Part shown: in pieces, positions 10,024 to 18,480 of the stretch
Layout of the letters: each line of letters opens with the position of its first letter
Numbering within the stretch: position 1 is the first letter of the stretch
DNA from: an uncultured Alsobacter sp.
GTDB taxonomy: Bacteria; Pseudomonadota; Alphaproteobacteria; Rhizobiales; Beijerinckiaceae
DNA: 64,000 bases
Assembly: GCF_945952055.1 (NCBI RefSeq)
Contig: NZ_CAMFHB010000005.1
Span: forward strand, 1-64,000
Direction of reading: 5' to 3'
The notes under the pieces: model-generated
What the model was told of the DNA's origin: nothing
The model's database searches: none
The model's input: only the letters and a program-made list of their open reading frames with translations
Translations under genes and position numbers: made by a program

Positions 10024-11694
10024 ATGCGCAAGCCAGCAGCCGAGATCGTGAGCATCGAGGACAGTCCGGCCCAGGCCGGAACCGGTCTCGTGCTCAAGGC
10101 GCTGAACCTGATCGACCTGATCGCCGCGGCGCCCGGCCAGCACCGGGCGCAGACGCTCGCCGACGAACTCGGGCTGACCCGCAGCACCGCCTACCGCATC
10201 CTCAACACCCTGCAGCAGCGCGGCATGGTGCGGCTCGACACCAACAGCCAGGGCTACTTCCCGGGGTTCAAGTTCCTCGACTATGCGCACGCGGTGTGGC
10301 CGTTGCCCGATCTGCCGCTGCTCGCCATGTCGGCGGTGCGCGCCCTGCGCGACGTCACGGGCGAGACGGTCTACTTCGCGGTCCCGGGCGGCACCGACAT
10401 GGTCATCATCCAGAAGGCCGACCCGGCGTTCACGCCCCGGCCGGGAGCCGCCGTGGGCAGCCGCCGTCCGCTCCATGCGACAGGCATGGGCAAGGCCTGG
10501 CTGTCCGCCCTGCCCCAGGCCGAGCGCGAGGGCCTGATCGGGCGGCTGTCGCTCGACCGGCACACGGAACGCACCGTCGTCGATGCCGCGCAGCTGCGCT
10601 CCCAGCTCGACGTCTTCCGCCTGCGCGGCTACGCCATCGAGGATGAGGAGTTCGCCGAAGGGCGGCGCTGCGTCGCCGCCGCCGTGGTGATCGACGGCGT
10701 GGGCCCCGTGGGCGCGCTCGCCATCGCCGGCCCCGGCTTCCGCCTCACCCAGGACCGCGCGCACCTGCTCGGTCCGGAAGTGGCGGGCGCGGCGCGCCGG
10801 CTCGGCGAGGCGCTGCGGCAGCGCCGGGACGTGCCGCACCGCGGCACGGGCGCCAGCGTTCCCGAGTTCACGGAAGGCACCTGCTTTCTCGGCCGCTCGC
10901 CGCTGTGGGACGCCGCCAGCCACCGCCTGATGTGGCTCGACGCGCTGGGACCGGCCCTGATGGCCGCCAATGCCGCCGCCCCCGCCGCGGTCGTCTCGTG
11001 GTTCGACCTGCCGGCCTGCGCCATGGCGCGCGATCCCGACGGGCGCCTCGTCGTCGTGACGCAGGCGGGCGCCTATGCCGTGTCGCCGGACGGGACGCTC
11101 GAGGCCATCTGGCGCGACGGCGATCCCGGTCTTCTCGCCCGCACCGCCGGCATGGCCACCGCCGACGGCGCCGTCTGGCTCGCGGCGGCCGGCGTTCCCG
11201 GCGGGGCCGGGGCCGGGCTGCACCGCATCGAGGATGGCGCCGTCGTCGCGGCCGTGCCGTTCGAGGGAACGCCCTCGGGCGTGGTGGCGCTGCCGGGCTC
11301 GCGACAACTCCTCGTCGCCGTATCGGACACCGGCGAGATCCTGCGGGTGACCCTGCCGACCGGGCGCCAGGCCGCGGCGGTGAGCCCTGCCTTTCGCATC
11401 GACCCGATCCACGGCCGGCCGCATGCCATCGCGGTCGACCCGGAGGGCTTCATCTGGGTTGCCCTGTGGGACGGCTGGAGCGTGGCCCGCTTCCGCCCCG
11501 ACGGCAGCGAGATGCGCCTCCTGCCGCTGCCCGTGCCGCGCCCCTCCGGACTGGCCTTCGGCGGCCCGTCCGGGGACGTCCTCTACGTCACCACCTGCCG
11601 CATGGGGCTTTCGCCCCACCAGCTCACCGAAGCTCCGGCCTCCGGACGGGTCTTCGCCGTCGACCGCGCCCTGCGCGCCCAACTGCTGCGCTGA
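10024..11694 (+). CDS. IclR-family regulator fused to SMP-30/gluconolactonase-like propeller
   Basis: A 556-residue two-part protein. Residues about 20-85 form an IclR winged helix-turn-helix (HRAQTLADELGLTRSTAYRIL), and 95-265 the IclR effector-binding domain (LHATGMGKAWL, GYAIEDEEFAEGRRCVAAAV). Residues about 283-550 are an SMP-30/gluconolactonase/LRE beta-propeller. In active SMP-30 lactonases the metal and substrate ligands sit in LGEGPxW, RTNDG, NGL and PDG motifs; here these read LGRSPLW (R291), RTAGM (A375), PSGVV (S418) and RPHAI (H467), so every one is replaced. The propeller may therefore sense, not hydrolyse, a sugar lactone. It is divergent from the transporter operon and heads the dehydrogenase/dehydratase operon, which it probably controls. 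Confidence 0.88.
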   Translation: MRKPAAEIVSIEDSPAQAGTGLVLKALNLIDLIAAAPGQHRAQTLADELGLTRSTAYRILNTLQQRGMVRLDTNSQGYFPGFKFLDYAHAVWPLPDLPLLAMSAVRALRDVTGETVYFAVPGGTDMVIIQKADPAFTPRPGAAVGSRRPLHATGMGKAWLSALPQAEREGLIGRLSLDRHTERTVVDAAQLRSQLDVFRLRGYAIEDEEFAEGRRCVAAAVVIDGVGPVGALAIAGPGFRLTQDRAHLLGPEVAGAARRLGEALRQRRDVPHRGTGASVPEFTEGTCFLGRSPLWDAASHRLMWLDALGPALMAANAAAPAAVVSWFDLPACAMARDPDGRLVVVTQAGAYAVSPDGTLEAIWRDGDPGLLARTAGMATADGAVWLAAAGVPGGAGAGLHRIEDGAVVAAVPFEGTPSGVVALPGSRQLLVAVSDTGEILRVTLPTGRQAAAVSPAFRIDPIHGRPHAIAVDPEGFIWVALWDGWSVARFRPDGSEMRLLPLPVPRPSGLAFGGPSGDVLYVTTCRMGLSPHQLTEAPASGRVFAVDRALRAQLLR

Positions 11695-11722
11695 ACGCAT
11701 CCACAATCAGGAGAAAACGCTC

Positions 11723-12529
11723 ATGAAGATCCTCATCACCGGCGGCTGCGGCGGCGTGGGACTGAAGCTCCGCAAGGAGCTGGGGTCCCGCTTCGAGCGC
11801 GTGCGCATCTTCGACCGGGTGGCCGACACGCTCGCCCCCAACGAGGAGAGCATCGTCGGCGACGTCGCCGACTTCGACGCGGTGCTGAAGGCCACGCAGG
11901 GCATGGACGCGGTGATCCACCTGGCCGCGATGCCCGTCGAGGGCTCGTTCCAGGAGATCCTGCAGTCGAACATCGTGGGCACCTACAACGTCTACGAGGC
12001 GGCCTTCCGGCAGGGCGCCAAGCGCGTGATCTTCGGCTCGTCCAACCACGCGGTCGGCTTCTACCCGCGCTCCCAGAAGATTGACACCACCGTCGCCGGC
12101 CGTCCCGACAGCCGCTACGGGCTGAGCAAGTGCTGGGGCGAGGACGTGGGCGCGCTCTATGCCGACAAGTACGGCGTCAAGAGCATGCACATCCGCATCG
12201 GCAACGCCTTCGACTATCCGGGCAGCGTCCGCGCGCTGGCCATCTGGATCAGCGCGCGCGACCTCGCGCAGCTGGTGATGATCGGCCTGGAGCACCCGGA
12301 GATCCACAACACGATCGTCTACGGCGTCTCCGACAACAAGGCGTGCTGGTACGACAACGCGGCCGCCTACGCGCTCGGCTACAAGCCGCAGGACCACGCC
12401 GAGGACCAGACGGACAAGGCGCTCGAAGGCGAGAAGTCGGTGAAGCAGGACGCGGTGGCCGAGTACTACCAGGGCGGCCCCTTCTGCTCGATCGAGTACG
12501 CCGGCGCGCCGGTGCCCGCGAAGGGTTGA
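11723..12529 (+). CDS. NAD-dependent uronate dehydrogenase-like epimerase/dehydratase family protein
   Basis: A 268-residue extended short-chain dehydrogenase. It has the nucleotide-binding TGGCGGVG loop (6-13) and Y132-G-L-S-K136 catalytic pair after S106-S107-N-H. The stretch SSNHAVGFYPRSQKI and YGLSKCWGEDV closely resembles uronate dehydrogenases, which oxidise galacturonate or glucuronate to the aldaro-1,4-lactone. The start at 11723 follows AGGAG, 28 bases after the regulator gene. With the aldose epimerase, the SMP-30 sensor and three dehydratases it makes an oxidative uronate pathway the best reading of the locus. It could be an epimerase for another sugar. Confidence 0.78.
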   Translation: MKILITGGCGGVGLKLRKELGSRFERVRIFDRVADTLAPNEESIVGDVADFDAVLKATQGMDAVIHLAAMPVEGSFQEILQSNIVGTYNVYEAAFRQGAKRVIFGSSNHAVGFYPRSQKIDTTVAGRPDSRYGLSKCWGEDVGALYADKYGVKSMHIRIGNAFDYPGSVRALAIWISARDLAQLVMIGLEHPEIHNTIVYGVSDNKACWYDNAAAYALGYKPQDHAEDQTDKALEGEKSVKQDAVAEYYQGGPFCSIEYAGAPVPAKG

Positions 12530-12550
12530 GGGACGTCGCCGCAGTCTCTC

Positions 12551-12648
12551 CGCTCGTCCTGCCCGGGCTCGGCCCGGGTATCCGCGGCTTTGCCGGGGCC
12601 CCCCGCAAGTCGTGGGTGGCCGGGCCAGGCCCGGCCATGACGGGCGGA
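12551..12648. repeat. Type-B palindromic intergenic repeat, copy 2
   Basis: Same arrangement as the copy at 1356: two GC-rich hairpins (GCCCGGGCTCGGCCCGGGT and GGCCGGGCCAGGCCCGGCC) with CGTGGGTGGC between. It sits between the uronate dehydrogenase-like gene and the glucarate dehydratase-like gene. Confidence 0.8.
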
Positions 12649-12709
12649 AGGTTGGGCGCCTCGTGACACCAACACGACAGCCGACAAGAAACACCAGGGA
12701 CGAAACGCC

Positions 12710-13972
12710 ATGCGCATCGCCGATGTCCGCGTCACCCCGATCGCCTTCCGCGATCCCCCGCTGCTCAACGTCGTGGGCGTGCACGAGCCCTGGGCGCTGC
12801 GCTCCATCATCGAGGTCGAGCTCGAGGACGGGCGCGTCGGTCTGGGTGAGAGCTACGGCGACCAGGACATCCTGGCCCATCTCGACCAGGTGAAGGGCAC
12901 GCTGGTGGGCCTGAGCCCGTTCGACCTGAACGGCCTCACGCGCGCCGTCTACGCCAGGGTCGGCACCGAGCCAGACCTCGCGGCCTCGTTCAAGCCCGCC
13001 GGCGACAAGACCCGCGCCTCCGTGCTCGCCGCCTTCGAGGTGGCCTTCCTCGACCTGCAGGGCCAGGTGCTCGGCCTGCCGCTGTACGAGCTCCTCGGCG
13101 GCCGCGTCCGCGAGCGGGTGCCCTACTCCGCCTACCTCTTCTACAAGTTCAAGCAGCACAAGGACGATCCCGGCTATCCGGCCGACGACTGGGGCGAGGT
13201 GCTGACCCACGACCAGCTCGTCGACGAGGCCAGGCGCATGGTCGACGCGTACGGCTTCGGCTCGATCAAGCTGAAGGCCGGCGTGTTCGAGCCCGACTTC
13301 GAGATCGAGAGCATCCGCGCGCTGCGCCGCGCCTTCCCCAAGGCGCCGCTGCGCATCGACCCGAACGGCGGCTGGAGCGTCGAGACGACGCGGCGCCTGA
13401 TGCCGCAGCTCTCCGAGCCGGGCCTGCTCGAGTATCTCGAGGACCCGGTCGAGACCATCCCCGGCATGGGCGAGGTGGCCAAGTTCTCGCCGCTCCCGCT
13501 CGCCACCAACATGTGCACCGTCGCCTTCGGGCACATCCCGGAGAGCATCCGGCTCAACGCCGTGCAGGTGATCCTGTCCGACCACCACTACTGGGGCGGC
13601 CTGCGCGCCACGCAGCAGCTCGCGATGATCGGCCGCACCTTCGGCATCGGCATCTCGATGCATTCGAACTCCCACATGGGCATCAGCCTGGCGGCCATGA
13701 CGCATGTGGGCGCGACCATTCCCAACCTGACCTATGCCAGCGACACCCACTACCCCTGGCAGGAGGACGAGGTGATCGAGGGCGGCAAGCTGGCGATCGA
13801 GGGCGGCTGCGTCGAGCCGCCGAAGGGTCCCGGCCTCGGTGTGACGCTCGACCGCAAGGCTCTGGCACGCCTGCACCAGAACTTCCTGGACTGCGGCATC
13901 CGCAAGCGCGACGACGCGGCCGAGATGCGCAAGTACGACCCGACCTGGAGCAGCGCCCGGCCGCGGTTCTGA
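12710..13972 (+). CDS. gudD: Glucarate dehydratase-like enolase-superfamily enzyme
   Basis: A 420-residue enzyme of the glucarate dehydratase subgroup, which converts D-glucarate to 5-keto-4-deoxyglucarate. Visible residues: K187-L-K189 (general base motif KxK), D217-P-N219, E244 (YLEDP), N267 (ATNMC, distinctive for the glucarate subgroup), D291 (ILSDHHYWGG) and H318 (SMHSNSHMGIS). These fit glucarate dehydratase better than the D-x-H enzymes encoded at 88 and 1495. It follows the uronate dehydrogenase-like gene by 180 bases including a type-B repeat. Product specificity (glucarate versus a related aldarate) is inference. Confidence 0.82.
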   Translation: MRIADVRVTPIAFRDPPLLNVVGVHEPWALRSIIEVELEDGRVGLGESYGDQDILAHLDQVKGTLVGLSPFDLNGLTRAVYARVGTEPDLAASFKPAGDKTRASVLAAFEVAFLDLQGQVLGLPLYELLGGRVRERVPYSAYLFYKFKQHKDDPGYPADDWGEVLTHDQLVDEARRMVDAYGFGSIKLKAGVFEPDFEIESIRALRRAFPKAPLRIDPNGGWSVETTRRLMPQLSEPGLLEYLEDPVETIPGMGEVAKFSPLPLATNMCTVAFGHIPESIRLNAVQVILSDHHYWGGLRATQQLAMIGRTFGIGISMHSNSHMGISLAAMTHVGATIPNLTYASDTHYPWQEDEVIEGGKLAIEGGCVEPPKGPGLGVTLDRKALARLHQNFLDCGIRKRDDAAEMRKYDPTWSSARPRF

Positions 13973-14042
13973 ACCCCGCGAGGACACGCGAACCGGGCGG
14001 GCCGGAGAGCCGCCGACTTGTTCTCCCACCCGCTCTCAAGTC

Positions 14043-14153
14043 CCTCATCCTGAGCCACGGCCCGCAGGGCCGTGAGTCGAAGGACGCAGAACGGGCCAGC
14101 CGCACCGCTTTGCGTTCTTCGACTTGGCCGCTTTGCGGCCGGCTCAGGATGAG
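14043..14153. repeat. Type-A palindromic intergenic repeat, copy 1
   Basis: Outer arms CCTCATCCTGAGCC and GGCTCAGGATGAGG pair, and inner arms GTCGAAGGACGCA-like and TGCGTTCTTCGAC-like pair. Small GGCCCGCAGGGCC and GGCCGCTTTGCGGCC hairpins occur inside each arm. Related copies lie at 18207, 20471 and 37403. No gene is in this 276-base gap. Confidence 0.82.
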
Positions 14154-14248
14154 GAAGATTGGGCTTGGGCCCGGGTGATGGTCTTCGACGAGGACCGTGG
14201 ATCCCCCGGACCGATCGAGTCCCGACCACGCGAACACCGAGGCCTTCC

Positions 14249-15193
14249 ATGGCGATCCATCCCGAAGCCCAGAGCATTCTCGACCTCATGGGGCGCTGGC
14301 AGCGCGAGAACGGCGTGCCGCCGCGGTCGCAGCAGACCGTGGTGGAGCAGCGCCAGTGGGGCCGGCGCACCGCGGAGCTGCGGCTCGCCGGCGAGATGCC
14401 GCCGATGGCCTCGGTCGAGGACGTGACGCTGGCCACGCGCGCCGGCCCGCGGCCCGCCCGCGTGCTGCGGCCGAAGGCCGGAGCCGCCGGACCGACATTC
14501 GTGTACGTGCATGGCGGCGGCTATGTCGTGGGCAGCGTCGACGAGACCGAGCTCGAAGCCCGCCGCTTCGCGATGGCGACCGGGGCCACGGTCGTCTCCC
14601 TCAGCTACAGGCTCGCCCCGGAGCATCCCTGGCCTGCGGGCGTGGACGACATCGAGGACGGGCTGCTGGCGCTGGCCGGCGGCGCCGTGCCCGGCCTCGA
14701 CACGACCGGGCTGGCGCTCGCCGGCGTCAGTGCCGGGGCCGGTCTCGTGGCCGCGGCAACGCGGCGCCTGGTGCTCGCCGGCCGTCCGCTGGTCGGAACG
14801 CTGGTGCTGCTGAGCCCCTGGCTCGACATGACCCTCACGAGCCCGTCGACCGAGATCTTCGCCACCGGGCACCAGCTGGAGCGCTCGTCGCTCGTCAGCT
14901 TCTGCCGCGACACCATTCCGGCCGGAATGGACCCGGGCCATCCCGAGCTGTCGCCCGCCCGCCACCCGGTTCCCGCCGGATGGCCGCGGACGCTCGTCCT
15001 CGCGGCGGGCTGCGACCCGCTGGTGGACGACGCGGCCTTGTTCGTGCGCCGGCTCGACGAGGTGGGCGTGCCGCACGCGCTGCGCGTCGTGCCGGGCATG
15101 CTCCATGGCTTCCATGGGTGGTGGCAGCGCCTGCCCGCGATCGCGCCGGACCTCGCCTGGCTCGACACGGCCGTGCGCGACGGCTGGCGCTGA
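14249..15193 (+). CDS. Alpha/beta hydrolase, hormone-sensitive-lipase-type esterase
   Basis: A 314-residue hydrolase. It has the oxyanion-hole motif HGGG (88-91), the nucleophile elbow G-V-S161-A-G, D256 in GCDPLVDD and H286 in LHGFHGW, so the catalytic triad is complete. This is the HSL (family IV) esterase pattern acting on short acyl or acetyl esters. No signal peptide is seen, so it is probably cytoplasmic. It follows the glucarate dehydratase-like gene, with a type-A repeat between. It may de-esterify an imported sugar derivative or open a lactone, but neither is shown. Confidence 0.85.
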   Translation: MAIHPEAQSILDLMGRWQRENGVPPRSQQTVVEQRQWGRRTAELRLAGEMPPMASVEDVTLATRAGPRPARVLRPKAGAAGPTFVYVHGGGYVVGSVDETELEARRFAMATGATVVSLSYRLAPEHPWPAGVDDIEDGLLALAGGAVPGLDTTGLALAGVSAGAGLVAAATRRLVLAGRPLVGTLVLLSPWLDMTLTSPSTEIFATGHQLERSSLVSFCRDTIPAGMDPGHPELSPARHPVPAGWPRTLVLAAGCDPLVDDAALFVRRLDEVGVPHALRVVPGMLHGFHGWWQRLPAIAPDLAWLDTAVRDGWR

Positions 15194-15217
15194 CGCGCCG
15201 CTGCCGCCCGCTCCGGC

Positions 15218-15505
15218 TCAGGCGTCGGCGTCGACGGGCTCCGGAGGGTCGGCCTGCTTGGGACGGCGGCGCACCTTCAGCGCGGGCGCCGGCGCGTCCT
15301 CCTCCCCGTGGGTCCGGGCCGGGCTCGCGCGGCGCGCGCCCGTGTACCACAGCATGGCGAGGTGCCTGAGCTCGGACGCGATCCGCACCTTGCCCTCGGC
15401 CTCGATCTGCGTCACCCCGAGCAGGAGGCATCCGAGCACATGGTCGCGCGTCCAGCCCGGCTGGGAGCGCGGTGCGTGCGGCAGGGGCATCGGACTGTCG
15501 TTCAT
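15218..15505 (-). CDS. Hypothetical small protein
   Basis: A 95-residue reading frame not recognised as a known family. It has a folded-looking middle (GWTRDHVLGCLLLGVTQIEAEGKV and ELRHLAMLWYTGARR) and a charged, proline-rich tail (LKVRRRPKQADPPEPVDADA). It has no signal peptide or membrane segment. It is convergent with the esterase gene and divergent from lptB. Coding is plausible because the space has no other candidate, but evidence is limited. Confidence 0.5.
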   Translation of the reverse strand: MNDSPMPLPHAPRSQPGWTRDHVLGCLLLGVTQIEAEGKVRIASELRHLAMLWYTGARRASPARTHGEEDAPAPALKVRRRPKQADPPEPVDADA

Positions 15506-15671
15506 GAAGGGGCTCCCGCGATGGTGATCTTGGTGGCCACCCGATTCAATCGCTCAGGCAAAGCTTGAACAGCGGTCGGACGGACCGGGCGTTTCCGCCG
15601 GAGGAGAGCGCCGAAGTTGCAGCGGACCGCGCAGTCCGGTAAACGGGCGGCGTCTCCAGATCGGGCCGCCC

Positions 15672-16475
15672 GTGCGTCTTTTCCGCTCCGCTGCCACCAA
15701 CGAGGCCCAGCACCTCGTCCAGGACGATGCCTCCGCCCTCGCCGCCGAAGGCGTCGGGACCCTGTATGTCGAGGGCCTCGCCAAGAGCTATCGCGGCCGT
15801 GCCGTCGTCCAGGATGCCGGCCTGTCCGTGCGCAACGGCGAGGCCGTGGGCCTGCTCGGCCCCAACGGCGCGGGCAAGACCACGATCTTCTACATGATCA
15901 CCGGGCTGGTGGCGGCCGACCGCGGGCGCATCAATCTCGACGGGCACGACATCACGCACCTGCCGATGTACCGCCGCGCCCGCCTCGGCATCGGCTACCT
16001 GCCGCAGGAAGCCTCGATCTTTCGCGGCCTCAACGTCGAGGACAACATCCGCGCGGTGCTCGAGGTGGTGGAGCCCGACAAGGGCAAGCGCGAGGAACAG
16101 CTCGACTCGCTGCTCGAGGAATTCGACATCAAGCGGCTGCGCAAGTCGCCCTCGATCGCCCTGTCGGGCGGCGAGCGGCGGCGCTGCGAGATCGCGCGGG
16201 CGCTGGCCGGCCGGCCGTCGTTCATGCTGCTGGACGAGCCCTTCGCCGGCATCGACCCCATCGCGGTGGGCGACATCCAGGCCCTCGTGCGACATCTCAC
16301 CGGCCGCGGCATCGGCGTGCTGATCACCGACCACAATGTGCGCGAGACGCTGGGCCTCATCGACCGCGCCTACATCATCCACTCCGGACGCGTGCTGATG
16401 GAAGGAACGCCGGACGAGATCATCGCCAGTCCGGACGTGCGCCGGTTGTATCTGGGCGAGGATTTCCGCCTCTAG
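15672..16475 (+). CDS. lptB: LPS export ABC transporter ATP-binding protein LptB
   Basis: A 267-residue cytoplasmic ATPase that drives lipopolysaccharide extraction with LptF/LptG. Walker A is GPNGAGKTT (63-71), with Q-loop LPQEASIF, signature LSGGERRR, Walker B FMLLDEPFAGID and the H-loop in TDHNVRET. The GTG start at 15672 leaves about 28 residues more than the usual LptB. The usual alphaproteobacterial order lptC-lptA-lptB-rpoN is kept on the right side only: lptA and lptC are not upstream here. rpoN follows at 132 bases. Confidence 0.95.
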   Translation: MRLFRSAATNEAQHLVQDDASALAAEGVGTLYVEGLAKSYRGRAVVQDAGLSVRNGEAVGLLGPNGAGKTTIFYMITGLVAADRGRINLDGHDITHLPMYRRARLGIGYLPQEASIFRGLNVEDNIRAVLEVVEPDKGKREEQLDSLLEEFDIKRLRKSPSIALSGGERRRCEIARALAGRPSFMLLDEPFAGIDPIAVGDIQALVRHLTGRGIGVLITDHNVRETLGLIDRAYIIHSGRVLMEGTPDEIIASPDVRRLYLGEDFRL

Positions 16476-16507
16476 CTCCGGCGCCTCCCCGGGCGGTTTA
16501 CCGGAAC

Positions 16508-16528
16508 GGTGGTCAGGCTTTGACCACC
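16508..16528. other. Hairpin between lptB and rpoN
   Basis: A perfect 8-base stem, GGTGGTCA with TGACCACC, and a 5-base loop. There is no T-run, so it is only weak evidence for a terminator or attenuator ahead of rpoN. Confidence 0.35.
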
Positions 16529-16606
16529 AGCCCGATTTAGGGCTATGTCTTAGGCATAAGGCAATTTTCGTGCCGACTCTCGACGAGAGTGGCGGGGGCG
16601 TCGCGT

Positions 16607-18178
16607 ATGAGGTTTTCGCAAAGGCTGGAGCTGCGCCAGGGTCAATCCCTGGTCATGACGCCGCAGCTTCTGCAGGCGATCAAGCTCCTGCAGTTCTCGA
16701 GCCTCGAGCTGGCCAACTACATCGAGGCGGAGCTGGAGCGAAACCCGCTCTTGGAGCGGGCGGAAGAGCCCGCCGGCCCCGAGCCGACCGAGGGCTTCGG
16801 CGAGGATCGCTTTCCCGAGGCGCCGGCCCCGTCCACCGCGGACGCGGGCCCGGTGGCCTCCGACTGGCTCTCCGACGACATGGGCAGCGATCGCGGCGCG
16901 ATCGAGGGCCGCATGGACACCGACCTCGGCAACGTCTTCCCCGACGATCGGCCCGTCACGCCGGCGGAATCGCGACCGGAGGGCGAGGGCCTGGGCCTCT
17001 CCGCCACCAGCTGGTCGGGCGTGGGCGGCACCCAGCGCGACGGTGACGATGACGTCAGCCTGGAGGCCTATGTCGCGGCCGAGCTGTCGCTGCAGGACAG
17101 CCTGTCCGAACAGCTGGCGGTGGCGACCACCGATCCCGTCGATCGCCTGGTGGGCAGCATGCTCATCGACCTCATCGACGAGGCCGGCTACATCACCGAG
17201 CCGCTGGAGCCGGTGGCCGAGCAGCTGGGCGTGCCGCTGCAGCGCGTCGAGGCGGTGCTGGGCCTGATCCATCGCTGCGAGCCGAACGGCATCGGCGCCC
17301 GCAATCTCGCCGAGTGCCTGCGCATCCAGCTGATGGAAGCCGACCGCTTCGACCCGGCCATGGCCGCGCTGGTCGATCACCTGGACCTCCTCGCCAAGCG
17401 CGACTTCTCGACCCTGCGCAAGCTGTGCGGGGTGGACGAGGAAGACCTGGCGGACATGGTGGCCGAGTTGCGGCGGCTCGACCCGAAGCCTGGCCTGCGC
17501 TTCGCGGGCGGGCCCATCCAGCCGGTGGTGCCGGACGTCTACATCCGCCAGGCGACCGACGGCGGCTGGATCGTCGAGCTCAACAGCGACGTCCTGCCCC
17601 GGGTGCTCGTGAACCAGACCTACCTGGCCCGGGTGTCGAAGTCGGCGCGCAGCGAGCCCGAGAAGAGCTACCTGACCGACTGCCTGCAGACGGCCAACTG
17701 GCTGACCCGCAGCCTGGAGCAGCGCGCCAAGACGATCCTCAAGGTGGCGACCGAGATCGTGCGCCAGCAGGACGCCTTCCTGACGCTCGGCGTGGAGCAC
17801 CTGCGTCCGCTGAACCTGCGCACCGTCGCCGACGCCATCGGCATGCACGAATCGACGGTGTCCCGCGTCACCTCGAACAAATACGTCGCCACGCCGCGCG
17901 GCGTGTTCGAGATGAAGTACTTCTTCACCGCCGCCATCGCCGGCACCCGTGGCGGCGACGCCCACTCGGCCGAGGCGGTGCGCCACCGCATCAAGCAGAT
18001 GATCGACGCCGAGACGCCCGAGGACGTGTTGTCCGACGACGCGATCGTCCAGAAGCTGCGCGATTCGGGCATCGACATCGCGCGGCGCACGGTCGCCAAG
18101 TACCGCGAGGGCATGCGCATCCCCTCCTCTGTCGAGCGCCGCCGCGAAAAGACCGCCATGGCCTCCGCCAGGGCGTGA
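16607..18178 (+). CDS. rpoN: RNA polymerase sigma-54 factor RpoN
   Basis: A 523-residue sigma-54. The glutamine-rich region I starts at once (RLELRQGQSLVMTPQLLQAIKLLQ), followed by an acidic region II (about 55-150), the core-binding domain, a helix-turn-helix (HESTVSRVTSNKYVATPRGVFEMKYFF) and the RpoN box (ARRTVAKYRE) near the C-terminus. I chose the ATG at 16607 over the GTG at 16589 because family members begin right at this motif and a GGCGGGGG ribosome site lies just ahead. It recognises -24/-12 promoters and needs enhancer-binding proteins. hpf and ptsN follow, as is usual. Confidence 0.96.
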   Translation: MRFSQRLELRQGQSLVMTPQLLQAIKLLQFSSLELANYIEAELERNPLLERAEEPAGPEPTEGFGEDRFPEAPAPSTADAGPVASDWLSDDMGSDRGAIEGRMDTDLGNVFPDDRPVTPAESRPEGEGLGLSATSWSGVGGTQRDGDDDVSLEAYVAAELSLQDSLSEQLAVATTDPVDRLVGSMLIDLIDEAGYITEPLEPVAEQLGVPLQRVEAVLGLIHRCEPNGIGARNLAECLRIQLMEADRFDPAMAALVDHLDLLAKRDFSTLRKLCGVDEEDLADMVAELRRLDPKPGLRFAGGPIQPVVPDVYIRQATDGGWIVELNSDVLPRVLVNQTYLARVSKSARSEPEKSYLTDCLQTANWLTRSLEQRAKTILKVATEIVRQQDAFLTLGVEHLRPLNLRTVADAIGMHESTVSRVTSNKYVATPRGVFEMKYFFTAAIAGTRGGDAHSAEAVRHRIKQMIDAETPEDVLSDDAIVQKLRDSGIDIARRTVAKYREGMRIPSSVERRREKTAMASARA

Positions 18179-18206
18179 GGCGCTGGATCGCTTCTCCCAC
18201 CAATGC

Positions 18207-18317
18207 CCCTCATCCTGAGCCACGGCCCCTAGGGCCGTGAGTCGAAGGTCGCGCCACGGAGCAGCCAGGCATTGTGCGTCCTTCGACTCGGCCGCTACGC
18301 GGCCGGCTCAGGATGAG
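18207..18317. repeat. Type-A palindromic intergenic repeat, copy 2
   Basis: CCTCATCCTGAGCCACGG... and ...GGCCGGCTCAGGATGAG outer arms with GTCGAAGG / CCTTCGAC inner arms. It fills part of the 302-base space between rpoN and hpf. The rest of that space (18318-18480) shows no gene. Confidence 0.82.
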
Positions 18318-18480
18318 CGAGCTTGTTGCGGGACAAAAAGGGGGCGCGATGCGCCACCGCTCCGGGATGGCCCTCGATTGACTTCCCGGGGGGGCCTGCT
18401 TACGTCTTTCGGAGGGTGGCCGCTCACGGTCAAGGCCAGGCCCAGCGACCGGACCCTTTGAGAAGCCGGAGTTAGACATC

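Noticed and set aside
16508-16528. Hairpin after lptB taken as a terminator separating it from rpoN
   Set aside because: The stem is perfect but lacks a T-run, so it is listed only as a hairpin.
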